64,000 bases of DNA from Acestrorhynchus altus (lineage: Eukaryota; Chordata; Actinopteri; Characiformes; Acestrorhynchidae), in the NCBI GenBank assembly GCA_034509495.1, contig CM067523.1, positions 19,759,477-19,823,476 of the forward strand. Reading direction: 5' to 3'. Within the stretch, counting starts at the first letter, position 1. Each line of letters opens with the position of its first letter. Of the stretch, positions 12,501-21,450 are shown in pieces. Under the pieces are notes generated by a model. The model was not told the origin of the DNA. It ran no database searches and worked only from the letters and a program-made list of their open reading frames with translations. The translations under genes were made by a program, and so were the position numbers.

Positions 12501-15500
12501 CGTCAACGTAAAAGCATAAACCATTATGTATAGGCTGTATTTTAATACAGCATCTTCACAACCATGTTGATACTCTCTGGCTGTAACAAGGAGAATGATC
12601 ACTTTTATCATTCCCACTCTGGGCTGAACACTTCCGCTGTGTTGTGAAATTTTGTTCAACTAGACCTCTTGCCATAATGGTATAAAGCTGCAATACACAA
12701 GTCATTAGTGTAAAATCCTGTAATATTACTCAAACGCTCCAGTCCACATGCTTCTTTTACTTCTGTGTCTTTCAGCTTGTCAACAAAGGCATGTGTATTA
12801 AGTTCTCCATTAGGGGAGTCTGATTTGTATTTGTTGCAGTGGAGTAACAGTGACTCATCACATAATTCTCACATAATGCTGATTTGAGGTGACCTGATTT
12901 TAGCTTGTTAGGAGAACTGATGCACTGCTCCAACTTAACCGCTTAACAATATAGCCCGTTTCCACCGCTTGGAGAAAATAAACGGCCAAACAGCAAGTCA
13001 TAATGATGTTATACCAAATCATAAATCATGCAATATTCTTAATTGTAAGCTATGTTGTCATTTTGAAATAGTAATAATTATGAAAGATATTCAGCATAAT
13101 TACAAGACAGTTGTAACAGATATAACATTGTAATTATGTATCAGTGAGAGTAATAATAATAATAATACTAATAATAACAACAATAATAAAATCCTAAGCA
13201 GCAAGTCAAAATTGAGACAGTAAGTAAATCTCATTATGACTTCATACCTTAGAATTGCATTATTATAACACTGACTTAATAAATCTCTCAATAAAATGAC
13301 TCTCCCATAATTTTGACTTAGTATCTAATTTTTATTACTTTCTGTAGGACCAATTTTCCCAGGTGGTGGAAATGCTCTTTTCTGGGTATTGTTGTATGGA
13401 AGCTCATTTATCGATATATAGGTCTCCTGAAAATATATGATAATATTTTGTGTGAACTGCACATCCCAACACTTGGAGATAAAGTATGATGGGACTGAGT
13501 CAGCATTATTATTAGTAGCAGTACTAACAGCAGCAGGAAATGTAGTGCCCAACCCCATTAGGACTCTCTCCCCGTCACATTTGATGCTCTCAACACTAGG
13601 ACAGAAGACGGTAATGTGCTCAGGTTAATGAATATTCAGTTCCTCCTTACACTTCTGTTTGCTTACAGTAAGAGTAAATGTGTGTCAAAGCTGCTTGGAG
13701 GGGGTTGTTAAATGTGTCAATGTGTAAAACTGTGTGGATGGTGCGAGATGTTCCTTCAGGCTGCTGTCAGAACTGTGGAGGTTCCTCTGGCAGACTGTGT
13801 GTGTCTGTTTCACTTCCTTAGTTTTCCTGCTGTGAGGTGTGCGTGTGTGTGTGTGTGCGCGCACACCAGGAGCCAGCCGACTAAGCTGAGTTAGCGAAAC
13901 CCAAAGAACTACAGCATCATTATGGTAATTTATGCACAACATCTGGTTTGCAAACATCTGAGATGCTGCTGCTGTGTCTGCTAAGCAGCAATAGAAGAAC
14001 CTATAAGACCATTACAGTTTAATCATCAGAGCTGTTATCAGTTATATTTGTTTATATTAATATTATTAAATTCTCTGGACAGAACTTTTGTCACCTTGCA
14101 TGGTTAAGGTGGTAGTGGCTTCAGACTCCCGATGGCCTTGCACAAGGATGATCGGGCTATAAATACCTGCAGAGTGTGCGATGGAATTCAAAGATCGAGA
14201 AGAGGTGGTGCAATGCAGTGAATGCATTATTGGATGTGTGTAAAATGGGTCACAAAGCAGATGTTAGTGATTGGCTAAAAGGAGTGATTGCCGATGAGCA
14301 GCCAAAGGCCATGGTGTGAAGGAAGGAGCTGGATCTTCAGGTGTATGAAAGCATACACTCATACTGGTCTACCAGCAGTCGCAGAAAACCCAGTTTACAG
14401 GAAATTCTCATCAGAACTGTGCCACTTTGCTCCATATGTTGATGGTCTGCAGTTCCTGTGGAGCATTCTTTCAGAAATTGAAAGGATCGGTCAACTTCTA
14501 GAAATACTTTTTGCCTGGAAGGGAAACCAATACAATCCTTCCTTCATACTATGGCATGCCCAAATACAATCAGCCATGCATTGAACAAGACATTCACTGC
14601 ACTGCACAACTTCTTCTCAATCTATGAATCCGAACGCACACTCATCCTTGAGCAGTGCCCTCTGTAATAACCTGAATTTACTACCATCTTAAACATTCAA
14701 GGTGACTTCTATTTTTTCAGTGAGCTTATAACAATTATTCTCATGAGTATTTATTTTATTTTGATGATTATTCAAATACTTTCCATATCATTTGGACAGT
14801 TCATCAATACACTCATCATTTTCATTAATCATGAATCAGCCCTGCTCATTATTTTCACGACTACCTGAATAATAAACATTACATTGGGAATAATCAACAT
14901 TATACTGGGATTAAAAAAACAGCCATTAGGGGTGTACTTTGTGCACTACTGTTGCCAGTCCCAAGCCCGGATAAATGGTGAGGGTTGCGTCAGGAAGGGC
15001 ATCCGGCGTAAAACTTGTGCCAAACTATAAGGCAGATCATTTTTAGATCTCTCCAAAGATGTTCGATCAGGTTCAAGTCTGGGCTCTGGCTGGGCCAACT
15101 CAAGGACATTCACAGAGTTGTCCTGTATGTTGTCACTCTACCATACATACCCGATTGGTGGAGTGCTGCAGAAAAGGTTGTCTTTCTAGAAGGATCTCCT
15201 CTCTCCACAGAGCAACATTACTAAGGCCTTCCTATCACGATCACTCAGTCCTGGTGGTTCCCGCTGTGCTCATTGGGACCTTCACTGCAGGAGAAATGTT
15301 TCTGTACTTTCCCCAGATCTGTGTCTCGATACACTCCTGCCTCTGAGGTCTACAGATAATACCAGAGACTTCATTTCCAATCAACTGAACTGACCACATG
15401 TGACCAATCAGGCTGTAGAAACGTCTGAAGGATGATCAGTGGAAACGAGATGCACATGAGCTAAATTTTGAATGTCATGGCAAAGGCTGTGAATATTTAT

Positions 15501-17429
15501 GTACATTATATTTTTGTATTTTCATTTTTAATAAATTTGCCAAACAAACTGTGAATACTTTCCGGATACACTGTACGTAATCTAGCCATTACTTTGATGA
15601 CCGAGTAATGCACACATTATTTTGAAGAATAATCAATGTAATCTACACATTACTTAAGAAATAAATCACTAAAAGCTGTTGTGAATCTAAAGGCTCCTGA
15701 TGGTCAAAAATCTGTTGCCCAAATGACCAGATAAATCCTGTCTTCTGAACGAAGTCCATCTCTAATTCAGCCATTCTTTTATTCTCCTGTTGCATTCCAG
15801 ACATTTCCACACATTTGGAACGCATCCTGATTTCACATACAGTTCATGAAGGACACGCTGACTGCTCAAGGACAGGTCACAAAAGACCCTGATAGTGAAT
15901 GGAATCATATCTGCTAGGCCGGTCACGACAATTACGTTATCGACTTACTGTACAACATATGGACGTGACCTTGATCACATGTTGTGTTCTATTATTCCCG
16001 ATATATTTTAACATAGACATTGATTTTAGTCGGTCACGCTGTTCTGTTCTCTCGTCTGCTCTCTGTCAGAGGGGCTCAAATCTGTGAACAGTGCCATCTA
16101 TGCTGTAGGAAAAGTGCAGTGTGTACATTGACCAATGCATCAACTCCACTCAGACTAGTACAGTGAAGATCAGAATACAAACCTGATCCAAACTGAGAGA
16201 ACATCACTCAGTCCAGTACAGTGAGGATCAGAACACTAACCTGATCCACACTGAGAGAACGTCACTCAGTCCAGTACAGTGAGGATCAGAACACTAACCT
16301 GATCCACACTGAGAACGTCACTCAGTCCAGTACAGTGAGGATCAGAACACTAACCTGATCCACACTGAGAACGTCACTCAGTCCAGTACAGTGAGGATCA
16401 GAACACAAACCTGATCCACACTGAGAGAACCTCACTCAGTCCAGTACAGTGAGGATCAGAATACAAACCTGATCCACACTGAGAGAACATCACTCAGTCC
16501 AGTACAGTGAGGATCAGAATACAAACCTGATCCACACTGAGAGAACCTCACTCAGTCCAGTACAGTGAGGATCAGAATACAAACCTGATCCACACTGAGA
16601 GAACATCACTCAGTCCAGTACAGTGAGGATCAGAACACTAACCTGATCCACACTGAGAACGTCACTCAGTCCAGTACAGTGAGGATCAGAACACAACAGT
16701 ACTAGCAAGAGTCATTAATAGCAGAAAAGGCAACTGGTCCATCATTACAGGGGCAATACATTGAGCATGGTTGGACATCTGAAGTGATGTGGTCGCATGT
16801 CTGTCAGAGATCCAATCTTGGACTCCATTGTGATCCATTCTGAACAGTGAGTTTTGTGATCTATCATTTTATATTCTAACATTTAATAACATTAATATCC
16901 AGAATGAAGTTTAGAAGTTAATTACGCAAGTAGTAGTTATTGTTGTTATTATAGTTATTATTACAGTTATAATCATTGCTATTAGTTATTGTTATAGTTT
17001 TGTTATTATTATTATTATTGTTATCATATAGTTATTTTTAATATTATTGTTGTTGTTACTGTTATTGTTGTCATTATTATTGTTATAGTTATTATTTTTA
17101 ATGTTACTCCTGTTGGTATCACTGTTATTGTTGTTGTTATTACTGTTATGTAAAAACAAAAACCCAAAACTAACAGGTGATTAAACACTTTTGAACTCCT
17201 GTTTATGGAAACAATTCGGACTGGAATCCGGATTTAAACTCACCACTTCCACGCACTTCAGGATGCCGAAGGAGGAGCTCAGGTACTCCGTGTCCCAGCG
17301 GAAGCTCCGGACGCCCCTGGCCGCCTGGACGGGCTCGGTGGTCGGCTGGTAGGGGCTGCTGGCGCCGCTCATCATGGAGGCGCTGGAGGCCTCTCCATCA
17401 AACACCTCCGGCTCCTCGGAGCTCCTCAT
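210..17429 (-). CDS. cmtm4: CKLF-like MARVEL transmembrane protein 4 (four-exon gene, spliced CDS)
   Basis: The four exons (17429-17244, 5582-5406, 644-546, 368-210) join in phase 0 to give 206 residues, close to the human isoforms of about 208 and 234. The N-terminus MRSSEEPEVFDGEASS, the block SGASSPYQPTTEP, the second-exon block AFICIETVMMCSPC, the third-exon ALNHKSGAEIAAV and the C-terminal NEYIRARTASR all match the CMTM4 family closely. Four hydrophobic segments lie at about residues 63-80, 84-107, 129-145 and 155-172: a MARVEL domain with both ends cytoplasmic. Known role of the family: plasma-membrane and recycling-endosome protein that, with CMTM6, stabilises surface receptors such as PD-L1; it is also reported in VE-cadherin traffic and IL-17 receptor signalling. 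The start is the only ATG that gives the conserved N-terminus. dync1li2 lies upstream on the same strand, as in human. Confidence 0.96.
546..644 (-). CDS. cmtm4: cmtm4 exon 3 (residues 122-154; TM3)
   Basis: Codes DLINTASSTV, then the hydrophobic FFFLASVVLAAL and NHKSGAEIAAV. Length 99 bp, phase 0 at both ends, so skipping it would keep frame and delete TM3. The acceptor is TTTTTTACAG, immediately preceded on the sense strand by a long TG repeat. The donor is GTAAAC. Confidence 0.95.
645..706 (-). promoter_or_regulatory. (TG)26-T6 tract at the 3' splice site of cmtm4 exon 3
   Basis: On the sense strand the intron ends with 26 uninterrupted TG units (706-655), six T (654-649), then ACAG. An imperfect TG/TGTTTG extension reaches about 762. 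The arrangement is that of the CFTR TGmTn polymorphic tract, where UG repeats recruit TDP-43 and CELF proteins and promote skipping of the next exon. Any effect here is inference. Confidence 0.5.
655..762 (+). repeat. CA microsatellite with CAAACA interruptions
   Basis: Pure CA from 655 to 706, then CACAAA-type variants to 762. It forms the end of cmtm4 intron 2 on the sense strand. Confidence 0.95.
1058..1370 (+). mobile_element. Dispersed repeat family A, copy 1
   Basis: Carries family blocks CAGCAGCACCACTGTATCTG (from 1239), GTCACTGCAGTGCTGAGAAT (from 1290) and GGTCCTGAC (to 1364). A block at 1060-1087 is the inverse complement of the 1337-1364 block, giving the unit inverted ends. Related copies occur at 11205, 18605, 19335, 57770 and 63685. 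It resembles a non-autonomous DNA element; there is no coding capacity. Confidence 0.7.
2010..2039 (+). repeat. CA microsatellite
   Basis: About 15 CA units. Confidence 0.95.
3549..3965 (+). mobile_element. MITE-like dispersed repeat family B, copy 1
   Basis: Begins TGTCCAAATGTTTGTGGACA (itself near-palindromic) and ends near GTGTCCCAATACTTTCTCC. A truncated second copy with the same start lies at 19167-19300. It is a known type of fish repeat with no ORF. Confidence 0.6.
4352..4459 (+). repeat. GA microsatellite with GAGC variants
   Basis: AG-rich tract with GAGTGAGA and GAGCGAGA interruptions, pure AG at the right end. Confidence 0.95.
5060..5280 (+). repeat. Degenerate GAGCTGGTGAGGTTTGA repeat
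   Basis: Eight or so poorly conserved units of about 24-28 bp built on GAGCTGGTRRGGTTTGA. It lies within 350 bp of the cmtm4 exon 2 donor, inside intron 2. Confidence 0.6.
5406..5582 (-). CDS. cmtm4: cmtm4 exon 2 (residues 63-121; TM1 and TM2)
   Basis: Preceded by a pyrimidine-rich tract and CAG at 5585-5583, and followed by donor GTGCGT. Codes VLSMIAFICIETVMM (TM1) and FEFVSCSAFVVTGVLLLIF (TM2), ending NLHTKVPQVNWSLT. Length 177 bp, phase 0 at both ends. Confidence 0.96.
6425..6735 (+). repeat. Degenerate AGACTTGACTCACAC repeat
   Basis: Diverged short units on the theme GACTYGACTCAGACTC with no fixed period; an aged simple-sequence expansion. Confidence 0.5.
7618..7673 (+). repeat. AAT then GAT trinucleotide repeats
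   Basis: AAT units 7618-7650 followed by GAT units 7658-7673. Confidence 0.9.
7988..8214 (+). repeat. 29-bp tandem repeat, 8 copies (repeat family C)
   Basis: Unit GCAGTTTAGCCCCACCCATT plus CATCATAAA. Eight near-identical units differ mainly at the AGTTAAG/AGTTTAG/AGACTAG site. The core also occurs alone at 8875-8912, 10505-10560 and 46475-46508, and inverted at 59630-59825, so the array is a local expansion inside a dispersed element. A shared flank, AACAGAGCTCATTTACAT, lies at 8272. Confidence 0.85.
8583..8659 (+). repeat. TG microsatellite with a TA interruption
   Basis: TG units to 8640, then TATATATA and a short TG tail. Confidence 0.95.
8950..9120 (+). mobile_element. Dispersed-repeat-like segment
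   Basis: The stretch with GCACTTTTCCATTGTGGTTC and AACAGGTTCCCCAAGCC resembles the interior of non-autonomous fish DNA transposons that carry TTTCCA(C/T)TG near their ends. Borders are not resolved. Confidence 0.3.
9472..9552 (+). repeat. Compound CT/CA microsatellite
   Basis: CT units 9472-9511, then CA units to 9552. Confidence 0.95.
9665..10185 (+). repeat. Degenerate minisatellite, ACAGCCTTACACCAT core
   Basis: About 520 bp of strongly diverged 14-22-bp units with alternating CAGCCTTACA and CACCATYACA blocks. No fixed period remains. Confidence 0.7.
11205..11410 (+). mobile_element. Dispersed repeat family A, copy 2 (fragment)
   Basis: Shares CAGCAGCACTGCTGTGTCTG and ATCCACTCATACCAG with the other copies; the right part is truncated. 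Confidence 0.65.
11895..12050 (+). repeat. Dispersed repeat family D, copy 1
   Basis: Contains GCCCCCTCTCTCTGATCAGT, GTATGCAGGTTGAGCATGTA, AACATGCACTGGAAGCTCC and TTAATTCAGTTGGA in this order. The same order is found at 17950-18145. Confidence 0.75.
13150..13192 (+). repeat. AAT-type trinucleotide repeat
   Basis: Imperfect AAT/AAC units. Confidence 0.85.
14946..15042 (+). mobile_element. LINE 3'-end fragment (RTE/Rex3-like)
   Basis: Carries GTCCCAAGCCCGGATAAATG and GGGCATCCGGCGTAAAACTT, a motif series I recall from the 3' end of fish non-LTR elements. It ends abruptly at a Tc1 remnant. The family assignment is tentative. Confidence 0.45.
15043..15578 (-). pseudogene. Decayed Tc1/mariner element, transposase remnant
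   Basis: On the minus strand 15106-15059 reads WPSQSPDLNLIEHLW, the diagnostic Tc1 transposase block around the second catalytic Asp (consensus NPIE here NLIE). The right end at 15560-15575 has the terminal-repeat motif CTTTCCGGATACACTGTA. The middle of the transposase gene is missing compared with a full element of about 1.6 kb, the left terminal repeat is absent, and frames are broken. It cannot code a working transposase. Confidence 0.85.
16139..16692 (+). repeat. 55-59-bp minisatellite, about 10 copies, hairpin in each unit
   Basis: Unit begins CACTCAGTCCAGTACAGTGA. Each copy contains CAGTGAGGATCAG followed 9 bases later by CTGATCCACACTG, a 12-bp stem with one A-A mismatch. Length variants come from a GAGAGAAC versus GAGAAC difference. 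The array starts about 550 bp inside intron 1, downstream of cmtm4 exon 1. Confidence 0.9.
16929..17150 (+). repeat. Mixed GTT/ATT trinucleotide tract
   Basis: Degenerate TTG, TTA and ATT units over about 220 bp, ending some 90 bp from the cmtm4 exon 1 donor. Confidence 0.8.
17244..17429 (-). CDS. cmtm4: cmtm4 exon 1 (residues 1-62)
   Basis: Codes the cytoplasmic N-terminus from MRSSEEPEVF to LKCVEV. The donor GTGAGT follows directly after 17244. Residues 1-34 (acidic start, then SGASSPYQPTTEP) are the most conserved cytoplasmic part in CMTM4 proteins. Confidence 0.95.
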
Positions 17430-17700
17430 CTCAGCAGCGGAGCGGAGAGCAGAGCGGGAGGAGGAGGAGCAGGAGGAGGTGGAGGAGGAGAGCCGCTGCT
17501 GCCTTCAGAGCCCGGACTCCATCTTCTCCTCGGTGCTCCAGCAGAAACACGAGCTGAACCTCCACAGCTCCCAGCGCCTCCTCTCCCCGTCTCCTCCTCC
17601 TCCACCAGCAACAACAACAACACACATAAAAGTCCCCCACGAGAAGACAAACGTGTGGAATAAAATCAGAACATTAAAAACACACTAAACCCGACAGTTA
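17430..17700 (-). promoter_or_regulatory. cmtm4: cmtm4 5'UTR and likely promoter region
   Basis: The stretch just upstream of the cmtm4 ATG is GC-rich with purine/pyrimidine runs (GAGGAGGAGGAG on the plus strand at 17458) and CpGs, unlike the AT-rich flanks. I do not see a TATA box. The transcription start cannot be placed. Confidence 0.45.
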
Positions 17701-17816
17701 TGTTCTCAGAGCTTCTGCAGGTTTGTGCGGAAAAGCCTGAAAACAACATGAAAACCCAAATCTTTTGTGGCTTCATAATAAAAGTCCCCACTGATTCTGG
17801 AACTCTGAGTCTGTAC

Positions 17817-17895
17817 AGGATGGATGGATGGATGCTTTATTGATCCATTTGGGAGGGATCCCTCAGGGAAATTAAGGTTCCAGCAGCAGCATCAA
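17817..17895 (+). mobile_element. Retroelement-tail-like repeat
   Basis: GGAT tandem units followed by GCTTTATTGATCCATTTGGG and CAGGGAAATTAAGG, a common fish dispersed-repeat tail. Confidence 0.5.
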
Positions 17896-17949
17896 TACAA
17901 TACTCAGAGAAAATAATATCAGCCCATTCCTTCTCATTTTCCTCTATAA

Positions 17950-18145
17950 TCCAATATCTGTCGTCAGCACCGCCCCCTCTCTCTGATCAGTCAGAGGCTG
18001 TATGCAAGTTGAGCATCAGCACCGCCCCCCCTCTCTGATCATAGTGTGTATGCAGGTTGAGCATGTAAACGTGGTTAGAGCAGTAAACATGCACTGGAAG
18101 CTCCTTTGGTATCTAAAGTGGGATTTAATTCAGTTGGAAAACAAG
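17950..18145 (+). repeat. Dispersed repeat family D, copy 2, with internal duplication
   Basis: Matches 11895-12050. The segment running from CAGCACCGCCCCC to AGTTGAGCAT is present twice in tandem (17972 and 18018). Confidence 0.75.
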
Positions 18146-18599
18146 TGAAAATGAGCACATGTAAATTCCCCCACCTGTTGAATTATGTAATTTGCATCTA
18201 GTGCAAGTGCAGGCGATACAGCCCCAGGCACTGTTTGTACAGCAATGTGAGTGCTCATGCAGTCTGAATTCGTAAAAAAAGATCAGGTGTTCCCAACGAG
18301 CTGTGGTCAGGAAAGACAAACTGTGAACTGTAGAAAGTGTCCTGTACAATGATGCAGATTGAGGTTCCTCCTAACAAGTTATTGGGTCTGCTACTAACAT
18401 CTTGATGTTAGATTCCAGAGGACAGTGGTCTTGTCCACCCCTCTTTGGTTTTAATGTCATGGCTGATATTTTCATTGCAAAGTATGCTTAGGTTTTACAC
18501 AGCATAGGGTCAGTTAAATCAGAACTCCCGCCATGTTTAGTAGATGAGGTGATAGGCTCTGAACCTTGGTCTCTTGTTCACTAAAGACTTTATATTTGG

Positions 18600-18692
18600 A
18601 TCAGACACAGCACTGTAGCTCTGTGGTGGTCTTGTGGGATCCTGACCATTGACTAACATGATACTTTATTAGGCAGGTGGTTTTAATGTTAT
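18600..18692 (+). mobile_element. Dispersed repeat family A, copy 3 (end fragment)
   Basis: Has CTCTGTGGTGGTCTTGTGGG, then ATCCTGACCATTG and the terminal block GGTGGTTTTAATGTTATG. Confidence 0.6.
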
Positions 18693-19166
18693 GAAAGTCA
18701 GATTGTGTTTGCTTGCACTTAACACAAAGTATGGGGTCAGATAAATCAATACTCCCACCACATTTAACAGATGAGGTGATGGGATTTGGAGCTTGGGCAG
18801 TTCCTTTTCACCCATGTCAATCTTGGTCTCATGTATTCATTTTCTAGAATTCACTAGTGCTTTTAAATACCTTGTACAGACCTTAACCACCCCAAATAGG
18901 TACATCTAGCAATGTAACCCCTGTACATGCATTTAAGAAGTATTTGATAAATCCATACCAGCCTTCTGTTGAGCGTTTCAGACAGGGGTATGGGAACTGT
19001 TCTTCATTATGGTGAGAATTCTTCTGTTTGCTTTGGAGGTCAGCCAGTCCCTTTATGAGTCACTGAGCTTCCTACAGTTTTCTTTCTTCTTCAGTTCAAA
19101 AGAGATGATTTTAGTGAATCTCTGATTGATGTCTCACTGTTTTCATCTTTCTCACTCACCCCATAT

Positions 19167-19300
19167 ATCCAAATGTTTGTAGATACACCATCTAATGAAT
19201 GCATTCAGCTACTTTAAGCTGCAGCTATTGCTGACACAGATGTGCAAATGCACACACAACATGTCTGGTGCCTCTAGAGAAGTACTGCCAAAAAGCAAGA
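19167..19300 (+). mobile_element. MITE-like repeat family B, copy 2 (truncated)
   Basis: Matches the first 130 bp of 3549-3965: ATCCAAATGTTTGTAGATAC, AATGAATGCATTCA and CTAGAGAAGTACTG. Confidence 0.6.
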
Positions 19301-19334
19301 GTTTTAGAGGGGCTGGATTGTTTCAACGTATTGT

Positions 19335-19712
19335 GCTGTTCATTCTCAGGTCTGTGGTGGCACTGACATGATGGTGAAGTGCTGGTATGAGTGGATCACA
19401 CAGCAGTGCTGCTGGAGTGCTTAAACACTATGTCCACTCAAATAGACACTCCTACTTCGTTCCTCTACCTTGTAGATGTGAAGTCAGACACAGAAGCTCA
19501 TCTGGTTCTCACAGGATCCTGGCCACAGGACATTGCTTGGTGGATATGTCTGGCTAACTATTCGCAGTCCAGCAGTGACACAGCAGGGTTTTAACACTCC
19601 AGCAGCACGTCTGTTTGACCCATGCATACCAGTGCAACACACTAACATGTATGTCAGTGTCACTGCATTGCTGAGAATGACTGATCACCCACATAATACC
19701 TCCCATTTCACT
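19335..19712 (+). mobile_element. Dispersed repeat family A, copy 4
   Basis: Includes TGAGTGGATCACACAGCAGT, CTTGTAGATGTGAAGTCAGA, TGTCACTGCATTGCTGAGAA and CACATAATACCTCC. It has an internal repetition of the AACACTCCAGCAGCAC block. Confidence 0.65.
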
Positions 19713-20133
19713 TCATGAACTTAAGTGTATTGTGTGCAGATGAATCACATACAATTCAGAAAAAAAGACAAAAAAAGTGTAAGTTTTCAAAGTTAACGTG
19801 AAGATCAAAGCACTGGACTGACCGTGAATGACACTGTGGGCTTCTGGGTTAAAACAATGGGCATTAGAGGCACATAAATGAACCCCCTGTCCCAAACTTA
19901 AAGGAGCAATATAGCGCTGTCCATAATCACTGAGAAGATGAAGTGCTGTCCTCTAGTGGAGAATCAATACAGTTAATTTCAGTTTAGAGCAGGGTCCTTC
20001 AGTCTAGTCCAAAAATGACTCGTGTGGCTGCAGCCTTTCATTCTAATCAATCGCTCTAATCAGTCACAGCCACACTGGCCCTTCGCTGAGAAGACTGTAA
20101 TCCACTGGTTTAAAGCGACATGTACAGACATTT

Positions 20134-20176
20134 ACATTACATTTACATTTGCGGCATTTAGCAGACGCCCTAAACA
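20134..20176 (+). mobile_element. Short SINE-like fragment
   Basis: ACATTACATTTACATTTGCG and GGCATTTAGCAGACGCCC, the start of a very common fish dispersed repeat; only about 40 bp remain. Confidence 0.5.
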
Positions 20177-20356
20177 GAAACTCAGAATAAAGAAACTCAC
20201 ATTAAACATCAGATGTCTGGATTTGTGTTTTATTGAAGCCAAGTCTGGGGAAAAAAGGGAGACGCTTTCCTTAGTTCCCTGTCGGCACTAAAAGCGAGAT
20301 TCCAAATAATCGCATTACTGCATCAGGTTCAAGCCATGGAGACTGAGCTGAATATG

Positions 20357-20428
20357 AGACAGACACAGACAGACACACACACAGACAGACACACACACAG
20401 ACAGACACACACACAGACAGACACACAC
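20357..20428 (+). repeat. ACAGACAGACACACAC tandem repeat
   Basis: Four units of about 20 bp alternating CAGA and CA repeats. Confidence 0.9.
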
Positions 20429-20463
20429 GGTGAAAAAGGTCTGAAGGCAGAAGCTGTATGCTC

Positions 20464-20600
20464 TTAAGCAGAGGTGGGTAATCCAGATCCAGAAAGTAAA
20501 AATCTAGCCCAGGATTTAGCTCTGACTGACTGGCAGTCCTTACCAAATTCTGGAATGGACTTCTACTTTCTGGACCTGGATTATCCATCACCGTTATGAA
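20464..20600. mobile_element. Fold-back MITE
   Basis: GTGGGTAATCCAGATCCAGA near the left end pairs with TCTGGACCTGGATTATCCAT near the right end, leaving about 60 bp of loop. It is a typical short inverted-repeat element without coding potential. Confidence 0.75.
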
Positions 20601-21392
20601 CTTCTAATAAAGAGGTGTGTATATTTTAGGAATATTACATACAGCTGTCAAATTTCAGCTCAGCCTTGAGTTAAATATCTACAAAAATGATCTGTGGTTC
20701 ATTACAACTTGTGCATCTCTGAAACCCAAACAAGTGCAAATTTCTTCGTCCTTGTTCAGCCCAAAAATACTGGTTTCTTTTTGGTGGCCAGATTCAGACG
20801 CTTTTCATCTGAAGCTACTTCAGGGAATGCTCCACAGGGAATGCAGGTGTGTCCAACAAAGGAAGTTGGAAAGCTTTGAAGAAGCTTTGAGCGTGGCAGA
20901 TCTGGTGAGCAGTTGCATTCAGTTTGCAGAAAATCAAACCAAACAAAGTGATGTAGCAAACAGTATTTGAGAGTGAACAGTGCTATTGTTTCTAATAAGA
21001 CAGGCTTTCAACACATGAAATCTCGCTTTAATCCCACAGGTTCTCAGACTGAAACCGAGATTTAAAGGACATACCTGCCACAAAGTGAAAAGGACGCTGT
21101 AAGTGCATTTCAGAGTGAAATTCAGTTTCGAAGCAGCTGAACAGATTATAACCGGCTTAGTCAGGCGACAGTAACGAGGATATTACAGAGCTTTAATGAT
21201 GGAAGTGCTTAACTACTGAAAAGGTAAATAGTCCAGACTTACTGACGATATTGTGCTCGACTATCAGCAAACGCTTAGCCCTGCCCAGCAAATTCGCTAA
21301 ATAATATGCATTATATGTAGATTCAGTATGCAAATGAGTTCCACTGTTTGCTTACTACAAGAATCGTTCCATACAAACAATACAGTTCATGC

Positions 21393-21398
21393 AAAGTA

Positions 21399-21436
<38 letters not shown>

Positions 21437-21450
21437 AAAGAGAAAAAGTA
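21393..21450 (+). repeat. A-rich tract
   Basis: Long A runs broken by G. It is the source of a spurious lysine-rich frame. Confidence 0.95.

Larger units (their letters stand above)
5583..17243 (-). other. cmtm4 intron 1 (11.7 kb), no coding sequence seen
   Basis: Large first intron filled with tandem and dispersed repeats, listed separately. The 136-codon minus frame at 8712-9122 falls in a dispersed-repeat-like stretch and resembles no protein family I know. Confidence 0.8.

Noticed and set aside
16139..16692. Regular direct repeats resembling a CRISPR array
   Set aside because: Eukaryotic context, units directly adjacent without unique spacers, no cas genes; it is a minisatellite.
17374..17688. 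104-codon plus-strand frame opposite cmtm4 exon 1
   Set aside because: Shadow of the GC-rich exon and 5'UTR; the minus-strand product is the conserved one.
20617..20970. 117-codon plus-strand frame
   Set aside because: No conserved motif, no splice context, intergenic; chance frame.
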